DNA from: Ceriagrion tenellum
Taxonomy: Eukaryota > Arthropoda > Insecta > Odonata > Coenagrionidae
Assembly (NCBI GenBank): GCA_963169105.1
Contig: OY720637.1
Coordinates: forward strand, 56,380,964-56,444,963
Length of the DNA stretch: 64,000 bases
Direction: 5' to 3'
The notes beneath the pieces were generated by a model. That model was not told the DNA's origin and did no database searches. It saw only the letters and a list, made by a program, of their open reading frames with translations. Position 1 is the first letter of the stretch. Each line of letters starts with the position of its first letter. Position numbers and translations under genes: made by a program. This document shows, one piece after another, positions 11,448 to 21,559 of the stretch.

Positions 11448-11684
11448 TAATATTCGTTTGATCAATACCCAGGGACCTTAGGTATTTGACACAAAAAGTT
11501 GCAAAAACAATTGTACAAAAATCGCTGAAATACTTCAATCTTTTCTTGCCGACCAGTTTTGTTGCCAGGTGAGCTCTACTTTTATATTTGAAATCGTAAA
11601 ACCTTTTCTTTGTGCTTGAGTTAAGTCATGTATGTTAGCAATTACTCGGCACTTGTCCTGGGGAGTTGGAGTCTCGATCCAGTA

Positions 11685-11765
11685 TCTCATCTACATCTAC
11701 GAAATGCCGTTCAGGCCACGACTAGGGTGTGTGACACGGGGTGATTCTGCACCAGGCATGCAGCA
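11685..11765 (+). repeat. Dispersed arthropod repeat end with CATCTACATCTAC
   Basis: The sequence CATCTACATCTAC is followed by a GCC-containing stretch and GGTGTGTGACACGGGGTG. This is the pattern I associate with a widespread arthropod repeat end (CATCTA repeats, CCGCAAGCCAC, then GGTGTGTGGCGGAGGGT). The family assignment is from memory and is tentative. A 122-codon open frame (11632-12000) crosses it but is probably fortuitous. Confidence 0.4.
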
Positions 11766-12861
11766 CTCATCCCAGTTCAAATCAGAACCGCGCACGTTCC
11801 CCCGAATGCCAGGCGCAGGTCAAAAGCTCTCAGGACGACGGTACGCAGTGAGACCAGAAACCAGGAGAGTCATACGTAGAAGAACATGCTACCATGAAGT
11901 ACACCACTCAAGATACAAGTACTGGTTAGCATTAATAATACGACAGATAAATAGTAAATCTCATATGGTTGTTAGTCTAAATATTTTTAATTCATTTTAA
12001 TGAGATATAGCTATGTCCCATGGTCTACTGGCTTCTGTTTGGATTCTAGGCATATGAGTGATTTTTTAAATTGTAAGGCTCGAAAGTAATTAGCCTTTTG
12101 ATCAGAATTAATACCCTCGTAAAGTAGACAGAAGTAAGTGTGTAAATGTATCTCGACGCAGATCCTGGTCGGTTTTATCCAAAAATTTCGTCATCAATTA
12201 TATTTTCCTATTGGGCAATCGAGAAATAATTTTGATAATATACACTCCATTCCTGTATTTTAATCAATGTCCACGTCTGCTCACAATGAAGCAAAGAGTT
12301 GTTTTAGGTGCGCCGTGAGGTGTCTCCCCCGGACATTAATTCTATGGCGTCTTGGTGCTTATTTGTGATTAACATCGTTGACTGAGCCGCGGTTGGCGTC
12401 TAGTATTTGAAGGTCAGAGAAAGGTTGATTAAACCTAGTCTCTGATAATATCAATTTTTTATCGCGAATCCCTTGAGGCATTTACAATCTCGTGAGCTCC
12501 AAGGCCAGTTGCGTCGTAATAATGTCGGCGCAAAAAATTGTGGCTGATACGCACACGCGTAAGATACGCATAATTAATTTAACTTATTTTCGAGATGATA
12601 AACATTTTAAGGCCACGGTGACGCCATTAATAAAAAACAGAGGGCTCTTTATATGGTTGGGAATGAGAGAAAAATGTTTTAGTGTAAAAATTTAATAAGC
12701 CTATGATGTGAATGAATGTAAATCGTAAAGTATCGAAGGGTTTAAGGAACGTTGAGCGCTGCAGTTAAACTATATTCAGATAGCGGGAATGGGGGAGGAA
12801 GAGTGGCCATTTTAGACTTCTTGAAAGTGATGACACTTATTTAGAACTGAAGAAGAAAATT

Positions 12862-13130
12862 ATGTACGGCATAAGAGTGCAGTATAGATTAGTTAAAGAA
12901 AGATGCTACTTCGCTCTGATTAGGCCACACCTCGAATACGCCGCGAGCATTTGGGACCCTGGTCATAAAGATTTAACCAAAAAAGTAATAAAATACAAAG
13001 AAAATCAGCACGCTTCGTTAAGAAATGCTACGAGCGGACAAATAGTGTTTCATAACTTTTACAGGGGTTAAGTTGGGAGCCCCTAGAGATTCGGAGGCTA
13101 CACGCTAGGCTTAGGGTGCTTGAGAAAAAC
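12862..13130 (+). pseudogene. CR1/Jockey-like LINE ORF2 fragment
   Basis: The translation has the post-catalytic motif ALIRPHLEYAASIWDP, typical of the thumb region of CR1/Jockey-type non-LTR reverse transcriptases (RPHLEYA..VWDP). A lysine-rich stretch follows, then in a shifted frame GSPLEIRRLHARLRVLEK, the normal next motif (GW..LE.RR..ARL..L.K). The frame change near 13065 and absence of the upstream FADD core mark it as a dead, truncated copy. It lies inside the large inverted repeat. Confidence 0.8.
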
Positions 13131-13324
13131 ACTGTTTGAATCGGAATGGGTTGATTTGGTGACATGTTTTCTTCTTCGACCTAAGGCACCTGAATTTCTT
13201 TTGCCTATTGTTAGACTTCGCAGCATTTACCCTTTTGGAAATTAATTGAGTCCCTAAAAAAGCATCGCTTCCCATCCCGAGGGTCCGGCTATTAATCCGT
13301 GCCTATTATTTTTTTGTAGAATCT

Positions 13325-13450
13325 CGATTCTTGCCAGGATGTCTCGTCGTGAGCGCTTCAAGTGCAGTACTCTGTCCTTCATAAGGGCCCTGTCTCCTTG
13401 GCGCCTTTCGTTGGCTAATGCCGAATTCGGGTTCCTTCACTCCCGTCCTC
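13325..13450 (+). mobile_element. SINE family S1, 3' fragment
   Basis: The segment CCTTGGCGCCTTTCGTTGGC followed by TAATGCC matches, with small gaps, the 3' body of the tRNA-derived SINE at 51051-51340 (CCTTGGTGTCTTTCGTTAAG...GGCTAATGCC). The preceding GTCTCGTCGTGAGCGCTTCAAGT also aligns. The tRNA-like head with A and B boxes is missing, so this is a truncated copy. Confidence 0.6.
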
Positions 13451-14112
13451 CTTGCCTCAATAATCCTTCCCTGACCAGTCTACCCACTTATTCTCCATGG
13501 CGCAAGTGACCTCAGCTGTCGGTTGCCTCCCTCATATAATAATTAGAATCATTTTATTACTCACACAGTTTTAGTACAATATTGTATGCAAATATCAATG
13601 AGCTTTAGGCAGCCTCATACTTCACAGACCTGTATGGCTGGAGACACCTACTCTCAAGGATCAGTACCGAGTAATTGCTAAAATACGTGACTAAACACAA
13701 GCACAAAGAAAAGGTTATGCGATTTATAATAAACTAAGTAGAGCTCACCTGGAAACAAAATTGGTAGTCAAGAAAATATTGAAGGATTTCAGTGATTTTT
13801 GCATAATTTGTTTTTGCAACTTTTTGTCTCAAATACCTAAGGTCGCTGGGTATTGATCTAACGGATCGGCCAGACTGCCTTCCATAAATGGAATTCGTTG
13901 CTGGGATTAAACAAAAATGTATATTACCATATACATCAAACAATGGCATATATAATAATAACAAGACGATTTCATTCTAGCCCAATTTTGAACGAGGGAA
14001 CCAGGGAAAATTATAATTCAACTTGCTACAGCAATAAAGCACTAATTACTTCATGTCACAACGCAGGGTATATGTACGTATATTACAGTTCTAGTACAAA
14101 TCATTTATATAT

Positions 14113-14790
14113 TGTCATTATCCTCGACGCTTCGAAAGTACTCCGACTGTAACACAAGCGGAGAAGCATCGTTTAGTGACAGAGTATCCATCATATAATA
14201 TTATGATGCCTACATGCGAACATTTGCCGCGGATAGCGTTGTGCCCATATCCATTCCTTTGTTAATTTAAAAAAATGTCATCCTGTTTTTCAAACTGTTA
14301 ATATGTTCAGGTAGGGCGTTAAAAACTTTAGGGCCCAAATACACAAAGGATCTCTTAATCATTGTGAGATTAGGTTTTGGAAGTTGCGTATTTAGCTTCC
14401 TTCCTTACCAATATTAGTCCGTTTAAGGAAGTATAACTGGGTTGAAAAACTATATCTCCGAGTTCATTCAATGATGTGCTCTTATTTCATTTCCATTTTA
14501 GCTCGAATTCTCCCACCTGTCTCGTCGTTCCTGTCAGTTACCTCCTATAACCTCTTTCTCCAACAGCTCTTTCGTGCCCGTCAGTAATCCATCAAGGCGC
14601 ATATCCTTTTTCATCCTTTCCCTCACCATATCCCCATCTCTTCACGCGGTGGTGTCTCGACACGAGCTATCCGCGGCAAATGTTCGCATGTAGGCATCAT
14701 GATATTATATGATGGATACTCTGTCACTAAACGATGCTTCTCCGCTTGTGTTACAGTCGGAGTACTTTCGAAGCGTCAAGGATAATGACA
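14113..14790. repeat. Near-perfect inverted repeat, arms about 128 bp
   Basis: Arms 14113-14241 and 14660-14790 are reverse complements with only a few differences. Landmarks are ATTGTCATTATCC, GACGCTTCGAAAGTACTCCG, TGTAACACAAGCGGAGAAGC and GCCGCGGATAGC. About 420 bp separates them and contains a minus-strand LINE tail. The high arm identity suggests a young or actively corrected foldback element. If transcribed, it would form a long double-stranded hairpin. Confidence 0.9.
14285..14450 (-). pseudogene. LINE ORF2 C-terminal fragment inside the inverted repeat
   Basis: The minus-strand translation includes NLTMIKRSFVYLGPKVFNAL then PEHI and LKNRMTFFKL. This matches the usual C-terminus of Jockey/CR1-like reverse transcriptases (R..F...GPK.FN.LP..I.....L..FK..L). 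Upstream, a stop interrupts the frame. It lies between the two arms of the 14113-14790 inverted repeat. Confidence 0.6.
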
Positions 14791-15584
14791 ATTGAACTCG
14801 GCTATTTTGGGAATCGTCTGATCACACGTTCCACGTGCCAAAGCGTTCCAACATCCGCTGTGGCGATATCGCAGGTAGCGGTTCTAATGCATGAACTGAC
14901 ATCGAATAGTCCTTCAAAATTAGATGTCCAAGGCGGAAGATCACAGCCGTAAACGATCAAATGATAGATTGAAACGTTTTTTACCTCATGAGGTTTTTAT
15001 TTTCACGACCTAGGCTTCGTCACTATGCGACATCATCAGGTAATTTACGAGTCTGCCGATACAAATGGAGCGACGAAACCTGAAAATAAATATCTCATGT
15101 GAAAATAGGAATCTCATGTGGAAATTATTGTGTTTCAATCTATAAACATGAAGTTATTCCACAAAGTTACACGTGAAGCCATCACTTGTATCCCTCAGCT
15201 CATAGTCACACATGGATCTCCATTTAACTAAGAATTTTGTCTAACACGTACACTGCGGCTCTTTCGGGGCAAGAGAATGTGAAAAGAAACGGAGTGTTTG
15301 ACAAATAATGAATGACCGGGATAAATATGTTGAAATAAGAAACGGGCGTGTGAGAGGTGTTCGGTTCGGTGTATTCTAGCTGTGAGGGCGACAGCTGCAT
15401 GAGATGACCATTTGGGAAGGTTACCCGACTACTGAGGTAATTTTTGGATGAAAGGATACAAGCTAAGTATTGGTAATGGAAGAGTTAATGGACGAATGGA
15501 TTTAGGGACGAAGAGTAACCCAGGGTCGTCATTAGCCTGCACATAATGAAAAGCGCCCACGGATACACAGTTAGTGATACGCAA
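14791..15584. other. No gene recognised
   Basis: The sequence around 14980-15130 has short inverted and direct pieces (CACGACCTAGGCTTCGTCAC, CATCATCAGG, AGCGACGAAACC) typical of dispersed foldback repeats, but I could not define ends. No coding feature is seen. Confidence 0.35.
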
Positions 15585-16135
15585 GGTAGTGTGAGCGAGA
15601 TAGTTCCATAGTCATAGCGGAAATCATATTGGAATTACTCCTTTTAATTTCGGCAGCTGCGGGAAGCATGAAATAAATATTTCATTATTAATGTTGCTAT
15701 TATATACTTCCATATAACTAAAACTCTATGTAATGAAATAAAAATATCCATTAAAGTTTTAACTTGACTCATTTTTTCACGCGGTACATTTAAAGCTCCT
15801 TCACAACGGAAAGATTTTTGCGATTCTGGGAAAAAATTACTGCGGTGAACATATAATTTATTTTCAAAAATTGTTGAGAAAACATACAAACTACGCATTG
15901 TTAATTTTTTACGATCTCTAGGTGTTAGAAATTCCTCAATTTTTAAATAACGTCTCTCTGGAGTGTATAGAGGTACCATTTCCCATGTAAAATGGCCGGT
16001 ATTTTTCATCAAAAATCTGAAAGTAGTATGGTAAGGGACCGATATTTTGGTACCTTTGGAAGTGTTAGATATTTTTCTTTAAATGACGCCAAATTTATTG
16101 ATTTCTAGTTGAAATGTTATTTCGCTCAAACTACC
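15585..16135 (-). mobile_element. TTAA-target MITE family T, copy 2
   Basis: The left end is GGTAGTGTGAGCGAGATAGT. The right end is the complement of GGTAGTTTGAGCGAAATAAC and is followed by TTAA (16136-16139). The left flank GCAA is a decayed target site. Internal blocks TTCACGCGGTACATTTAAAG, CGATCTCTAGGTGTTAGAAA and TCTCTGGAGTGTATAG are shared with copies at 9249 and 56151. No coding capacity. A 122-codon frame across it (15644-16012, -) is not a gene. Confidence 0.85.
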
Positions 16136-17200
16136 TTAATCTTTTGAACTTACTCATAATTGTATAGCAACAATGCTTGCGGACGACACTGCGCTTCATC
16201 GCTTGGAACGCTGTTGTATTTGTGTTTAGTTTGTTGTATTTGTGTTGGAGTGTTTCATTTATTGTTTTGTATATTGCTTCATTGAATCAATTAATTACTA
16301 CAATGAAAATCTCATATCTCTTCCTGAAATTATCCCAGTTAGTTTCTGTGTCGCCATCATATTTCATAGGCCTTAAATTTCCATGTAATTCCATTGCTAC
16401 AAGGCTGTTCCCTTGTTGATACGTTATTTTAATATAATCTTCTTACTTAGATTTATTCCAATCTTTCATCTCAGTCTCTCTCTCTCAGCGATGCTCCTTG
16501 TTGTCCTCTAAATATTTACCCTTCTGGTTATCACCAAGGCCATCTGATGACATAAATATAAATATACAACATACGTTACCCCCGTCTGGACGAGAGAATG
16601 GTGGTATTCACGCGGTGGTCGAAGAGCGTGAATGACTCGGTCAGCAAAAAAATGGAAAACAATAAACTGGAGCGTTGAGAGGAACCTCTTTTTGAGGCAG
16701 TCGGGTGGGTTAGCAATGCCCACGCCCGCGTATCGCTTCAATGCAGCGGGCGCCGCTTCATCGTCGCATGCGGAGAGCACACACAGAGCGCAACATCGGG
16801 AGATGTACAGAGGGAAGTGGGCAGGGGTGTTTGAAGGCGAGTGCTCGTCCGTCTGTCACGGGAGGCGGGAAACCTCTCCACACCCAAACCCCTCTCGTCG
16901 GGAAGGGTCGGTGGAAGGAAGGGGAATTGTGTGTGTGTGTGTTGGTTGACGTGGAAATCGAAAGGAGGGTGGGAGATTCGATCCACCGCCTCTAGACTGC
17001 CGTCTGTCCCGGCGAGGAGGGGGACAGAAGCCGGGCGGATCTCACGCCCCCCCCTTTTATGCCCCCTTCAACTGTCGAGCATCATTCGTCGACGACTTGT
17101 CTCCCCTGCCACTCGGCCTACTTTAATGCCTGTTGCCCGAGGTAAATTTATCCCCGAAATATTTTTTTTGTTAATGTTCAGCTGTGATCAATCCTAAAGA
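16136..17200. other. No gene recognised; GC-rich block with a TG run
   Basis: 16136-16600 is AT-rich. From about 16600 to 17110 the DNA becomes GC- and CpG-rich with a short (TG)n run at 16928-16941. Several overlapping frames are open on both strands across 16632-17197, which is expected of GC-rich DNA. None resembles a known domain. Confidence 0.4.
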
Positions 17201-17202
17201 TA

Positions 17203-17780
17203 GGTTTCTGAATATCTCCTCTTCATTTTCCTTGCAGATAACCACTACATTGCTACTTGAAATGTTCATTTCGAGGCAATCTGCTTAGGGCTTTACGGAT
17301 TTGCCCCACGCCTCAGGCGAGTGTATCATCCCGAAGGAAAAAGTTTCTCTGCATCATCCATGCAGTCCGTGGAATCTCTATCTGTAACCGCTTCATACTT
17401 AGTCAATGAATCGGAAAGGGGAAAGTCTTTATAAAACAGTATACTTGCTGGAATGTGTGTGATTTTGTAGAATGTGACACAAGGTTTCTGAATATGTCCG
17501 CTTCATTCTCCTTGCAGGTAACCACTTATTTCCTACTTGAAATGTTCATTTCGAGGCGATCTGCCTAGGGTTTAACCGGTATGCCCCACACCCCAGGCGA
17601 GTCGGCCCGTGTACCATCCCGAAGGAAAAAGTTTCTTTGCATAATCCATGTATTCCGTGTAACCTCAATCTGTTACCGCTTCCTACGTAGTCTATGAATC
17701 GAGAAGGTGAAAGTCTTCATAAAATAGTATCCTTGCTGGAATGTGTGCGAATCAAATATGATCTTGTTGAATATGAAACA
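17203..17780 (+). repeat. 280-bp tandem duplication, each copy with an acceptor-like site and short open tail
   Basis: Copies 17203-17482 and 17483-17780 align throughout. In each, a T/C-rich tract ends in CCTTGCAG (17230-17237 and 17510-17517). It is followed by 16 open codons and a TAG at the same place (17286-17288 and 17566-17568). The tails read I/V-TT-two variable residues-LLEMFISR-Q/R-SA. The second copy starts GTAACC, so CAG|GTAACC also has the shape of a weak ratchet site. The copies could be alternative terminal exons, or simply a duplicated sequence with a fortuitous acceptor. Four replacement and one silent codon differences do not indicate strong protein constraint. Confidence 0.6.
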
Positions 17781-18119
17781 AGGTTTATGTTTGACGGGAG
17801 AATGATGGATTTGGTTGGAATTTTCCATCCGTAATGATTTTCACGACGCATTCGTGAAACCTTGGCCTTGAATAATGCGACTCCTATTATTTTATGGGAA
17901 ATGTAGGAAAAAAAGAAAACCTGTATTTTTCTCTGTTTAGTTTCCTTATTTTCTTAGATACGCTTTCCCAGTCTATTTGTTCAATGCATAATTGTAAAAC
18001 GAGCGCCCAATAAATTTAAATAAAGAGCGTCGTTAAATAGATGCGCCAAAATGCGTGCGGAGACATACCATACACAATTGTGTCCCGAAAGTTACCGGAA
18101 TTTACCTGAACATAATTTG

Positions 18120-18345
18120 AATGTGGCATTCAAAGGTTGGTACTTATTGAAAAAAATAACAGAGCACTACCAAGAGCAAAGTGTAACATGGAATCTAATG
18201 GGTAGAAAAAAAGAGGAAGACCCTGGATAAGTTGGAGGGAAGGGATAAATGAGGCAATCTAGCAAAAGCAGCTAACAGAAGGCCTATGGATGAACAGAAA
18301 GCAATGGCAGTTGAGCATCGGATAACGTCGTAGAAAGTTGAAAAA
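18120..18345 (+). pseudogene. LINE family D ORF2 C-terminal fragment
   Basis: The + strand translation reads KKRGRPWISWREGINEAI, a stop, then QKQLTEGLWMNRKQWQLSIG. This is the arthropod RTE-like C-terminus of the form RGRPR.SW.EGI.EA.....L.EGLW.DR..W..GI..RR. In-frame stops and loss of the catalytic core make it a pseudogene. Only this copy of the lineage is seen here. Confidence 0.75.
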
Positions 18346-18412
18346 CCAATTATATTATAACTTGAAGAATAACGCGCTCAGCGACGACGCACAGGCAAAA
18401 AATGTAACTGAA

Positions 18413-18490
18413 ACACTTAGGAAACATAGAGACGCGGAAAAAGGACACGCAAAAAGTCCATTTTCCGTGTCTCTATGTGATTGAAGTGTA
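18413..18490. other. Pre-miRNA-sized hairpin
   Basis: Arms ACATAGAGACGCGGAAAAAG and its near-perfect complement (18424-18446 and 18456-18478) pair around a 9-nt A-rich loop. Pairing continues outward more loosely to 18413 and 18490 (CACTT...AAGTG). At about 78 nt with a bulged lower stem, it has the size of a miRNA precursor, but many foldback remnants look like this. It lies about 70 bp after the LINE D fragment. Confidence 0.6.
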
Positions 18491-18589
18491 TCGTGTACAC
18501 AACGCTGTATTCGGGCCAATTCGGCAGATCAACTTGCGTTTGCCATATAGCCTATATTCCGTAATCCCAGTTCTTCGAATCATTTCTTT

Positions 18590-19015
18590 TCTCCCCGTTG
18601 ATTCATCCGAAAGATCTCGGAGAAGAAAGAAAGTGAATAACCGGGGGAGAAATGGAAGAGGAGGAAAAATGAAAAATCAGAAATGGACGAGGGAGTCTGG
18701 GACACAAGGGGGTCGGAAGTGGTTGTTTATGTCGCGGAGGGGCTCGGGGGGCGAGGGTGAGGAGGGAAAAATGCTGAATTCGCAGCACCAAGTGGGGGGG
18801 CTCGAGTGAAGTGGTTGGTGTATGGGAAGGGAATGAGGCATGGAAGAGGAATGGAAGGCTTGGTAGGATGGAAGCCGGGGTCTGGGATCACGAGAGCGGC
18901 GGAGGAATGGCTTTCTGCCGGGAATAGCAACGGGAAGGTCTCGTGTTGGAAGAGAGGCTGGACTTAGGGTTGGGGATTGTGTTATGAGCAGGCTTGCGGT
19001 GACGGGGAATAAGTT
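18590..19015. other. Purine-rich, G-rich low-complexity block
   Basis: Dominated by GGA, GAGG and GGGG motifs on the + strand. The overlapping frames at 18477-18809 (+) and 18603-18930 (-) reflect this bias and have no domain-like pattern. Confidence 0.4.
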
Positions 19016-19019
19016 TTCG

Positions 19020-19490
19020 AACCCGAATCAAGTTACCGCGCCTAGGGCCCTCGTCCCAAAGGCACGTTTAAACATAGTTCGGGAACGATATCTGCGAATA
19101 CAGGTAGTCGGAATGTTGCAAAGATAATCTTATTTTATAAAGATATCACTTACTTATTCTTACTTCCAGGGAAATTTATATCCAAGTTGATATTTAGCCG
19201 CACCTACATATCCCCTATATCTCTTTCGGTCCAATGCATCCTCCTCTGACCCCAACTCAAGTTACCGCGCCTGGGGCCCTCGTCCCAAACGCACGTTTAA
19301 CATAATTCGGGAACGATAGCTGCGAATAAAAATAGTCGGAATGTTGCGAATGTAATCTGAATTTATATAGATATCACTTGCTTATTCTTACTCTTACTCT
19401 CGGGTCCATTTATACCCAAGTTGATTTACGGCCCCAACTGCATATCTCCTCCATCTCTTTCGGTCCATTGCATCCTCTTCCGCGGCTACA
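19020..19490. repeat. Two-copy tandem duplication, unit about 237 bp, of a LINE 3' end
   Basis: 19020-19253 and 19257-19490 match closely. Shared landmarks are CAAGTTACCGCGCCT.GGGCC, CTCGTCCCAAA.GCACGTTTA, GATATCACTT.CTTATTCTTA and ATCTCTTTCGGTCCA. The repeated unit is the 3' part of the minus-strand LINE E that continues to about 19830. A weaker relative of CCCAAAGGCACGTTTA lies near 20280. Confidence 0.8.
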
Positions 19491-19830
19491 ACTCTCTCCA
19501 AATCTATCTTTACTTCAAATTTATCTTCCACCGTCTCTATCGTGGGCCTCCCCAGGGTCGTCTTCCTTCTGGATTTCCTCCCAAAACCTCCTTCATCACG
19601 CACCCGTCCTCTTCTATTAACATGTGTCCTGCCCATGTCATTATTCTGCATTTTATCTTACTTGTGATATCGCTTTTCTTGTAATGGTCTCATTTCTTTA
19701 TTGTACTTTCTTCTCCACCTTCCTTGTTCGTTTGTAGGCCCGTAGATCTTTCGTAACACCTTGTTTTCAAATACTTTCAAGTTTTTTTCCTCCTTCGTAT
19801 CCAGTTTCCATGTCTCGTATGTATAGATAT
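19190..19830 (-). pseudogene. LINE family E ORF2 C-terminal fragment
   Basis: In minus-strand frames the translation shows KVLRKIYGPTNEQGRWRRKY, then a WAGHV-type region (RTHVNRRGR), GRKSRRKTTLGRP, a VEDKFEVKIDLERV stretch and DRKRWRRY. This is the order of motifs at the C-terminus of RTE-like LINEs (IYGP..., LRWAGHV.R, GRP..RW.D.V..DL, DR..WR). Frame changes are needed between blocks, so it is dead. Its 3' end is tandemly duplicated at 19020-19490. Confidence 0.7.
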
Positions 19831-19879
19831 GAGGTCAGGTTATTTTATGCATATTCTCTAATAGATGACGGTTCTCTGA

Positions 19880-20120
19880 GTCGATTCATCGTCATCGATC
19901 GTTCAATCATAAGATTTTTTGACTGCTGCCCTCCTCCCTTCCCTATTTAATGCTACCTTTCCAACTTCCTGGTAGCTCCTCCAATGTACTTTCCTCTTTA
20001 TTTAGTCTGTGTACTTATTTGATTTCTTTCTCTGAGGCTTTTCCTTCTATTTTTCCTTTAATTAGGTTCTTCACAAACCTATTGTGCCGAGTCGATTATT
20101 GTCTTCTCATGAACGTGCTC
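19880..20120 (-). pseudogene. LINE family A, 3'-terminal fragment
   Basis: It begins with ATCGTTCAATCATAAG and runs through TGACTGC.GCCCTCC.CCCTTCC, CCT.GTA.CTCC and the complement of the coding tail, in the same order as the copies at 45045, 59835 and 62545. Only the last part of ORF2 and the short 3' UTR remain. Indels break the frame. Confidence 0.7.
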
Positions 20121-20184
20121 ATTGCTTGGCTCAATGAGTCGCTTATCTTTCTCAACCGTAGACATCATTTTTTAAATAGGTAAT

Positions 20185-20400
20185 ATGATTTTCTTACTAT
20201 CACAGAGAGTTAAATGTGGATGGCTACTGCATCGTGAGCCTGGTGGCGAATTCAGGATTCAAGACTCCTGGGGTTATAGTCCCAACGGCACGTTTTACAC
20301 AGAACGACATCGGAACAGTATCTGGAAATACGGTTCGTCTGCGTACTGCGATGATACTCTAATTCAGTATTGGAATCTGGCGAGGTAATTTTATGGCCTC
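20185..20400. other. Unassigned segment related to the LINE E tail
   Basis: A 67-codon open frame is present. The stretch near 20280 (CCCAACGGCACGTTTTACAC... GTATCTGGAAATAC) is a diverged relative of the LINE E 3' unit (CCCAAAGGCACGTTTAAACA... ATATCTGCGAATAC). I regard it as repeat-derived rather than a gene. Confidence 0.3.
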
Positions 20401-21010
20401 TTTCCATTAGTGCTGATTAGTCTAGTCGATTAGCGTCGTATCTCTTGCACATGCCAAGGAGTTATCCTTTTGCTCCTAAGGTCGCTCCGTTCCTTCAGGC
20501 CTTGGTGTGAATTGGCAATTACTGTAGATTATTAGCTGAAGATATTAGCTTAGTATTAAGAAGGCGTTAAGTCTGGGATACTAGTGTCGCGAATTGCATA
20601 AAAACGTCTTGATGAACTAACTTGAGTTTGCGACAGAAAATTCTGAGTTCAAGTAATTTGATTGTGATGGCAAAAAAATATTTAGTTGAAAAGTTTCTCA
20701 AGCAATGAGTGGAGTTTCGATTTTCCGTTAAAATGCCTGATTACGACTTTTAAAAAATCTCCAAGTGTACCTACAGATACCTGTTTGATATCTTGTTACT
20801 AAGGTGCCATTTTAGCCAGGAAAATATTCGTTTTCAGTGCATCATCAATTTTTCCATCATGTGAAATTTTAATAGTGACCCTGTGCTTCACGATAGAGCG
20901 AATCAATATTACCCAGCCGTTCTTTCAGAAGTGGAAATTGTTTACCTCAAGCCTTGTTATTACCAAGCATTTACGAGATATATGTACAAATTTGCTTCAT
21001 TTTGTGTCTA
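20401..21010. other. No gene recognised
   Basis: AT-rich; no coding, RNA or repeat feature supported. Confidence 0.4.
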
Positions 21011-21559
21011 GGTAATTATAGCGAAATATTATTTCGACTAGAAATCAATGAAGTTGGTCTCGTTATAAAGAAAAATACCTCACCCCTCCGATGATACCAA
21101 AATGTCAGCCTCTTACCGCACTACTTTCCGAGATATTTGACGATAAATATGAGACATTTTACTTGGGAAATGATACGTTTATGCACTCCAGAGGGACCTA
21201 TTTACATAAGGAATTTCTAATACCAAGATCTCGTCAAAAAATTAACAGTGTGTGCTTTTTACGTTTCCTGGACCTTTTTTGGAAATAAATCATATTGTCA
21301 CCGCAGTATTTTTTTCAGAAACGCAAAAAAACCTCCGTCGTGAGGGAGTTTTGAATGTACCGCGTGAAAAATGAGTCAAATTAGAGGTTTTTGCCGGTAT
21401 TTTTATTAAATTTATAAGAATTTCAGTCACATTAAAGTATAATATTGCGCCATCAAAAATTCAATATTTAATTCATGCTTCCTACAGCTTCAGAAATCAA
21501 AATGTATAATTCGAATATTGTCTCCATTATGACTTGGGAACTATCTCGCTCAAACTAAC
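21011..21559 (+). mobile_element. TTAA-target MITE family T, copy 3
   Basis: The left end is GGTAATTATAGCGAAATATT (degenerate). The right end is ACTATCTCGCTCAAACTAAC. Internal blocks CTAGAAATCAATGAAGTTGG, ACTCCAGAGGGACC, AAGATCTCGTCAAAAAATTA and TGTACCGCGTGAAAAATGAG are shared with the other copies. The flanks TCTA and TAAA are decayed target sites. It is non-coding; the 65-codon frame at 21091 lies within the element. Confidence 0.8.

Larger units (their letters stand above)
11448..13866. repeat. Diverged long inverted repeat, arms about 205 bp, about 2 kb apart
   Basis: Arms 11448-11652 and 13663-13866 are reverse complements with moderate divergence. Shared landmarks on the left strand are ATCAATACCCAG..ACCTTAGG, AAAAAGTTGCAAAAACAA, CCAGGTGAGCTCTAC and TTTTCTTTGTGCTTG. 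The interval between them holds a CR1/Jockey-like LINE fragment (12862-13130) and a SINE fragment (13325-13450). This may be a foldback element that collected insertions, or two opposite insertions of one repeat. Confidence 0.7.

Noticed and set aside
11632..12000. 122-codon + frame
   Set aside because: It crosses the arm of the large inverted repeat and a dispersed repeat end; no domain pattern.
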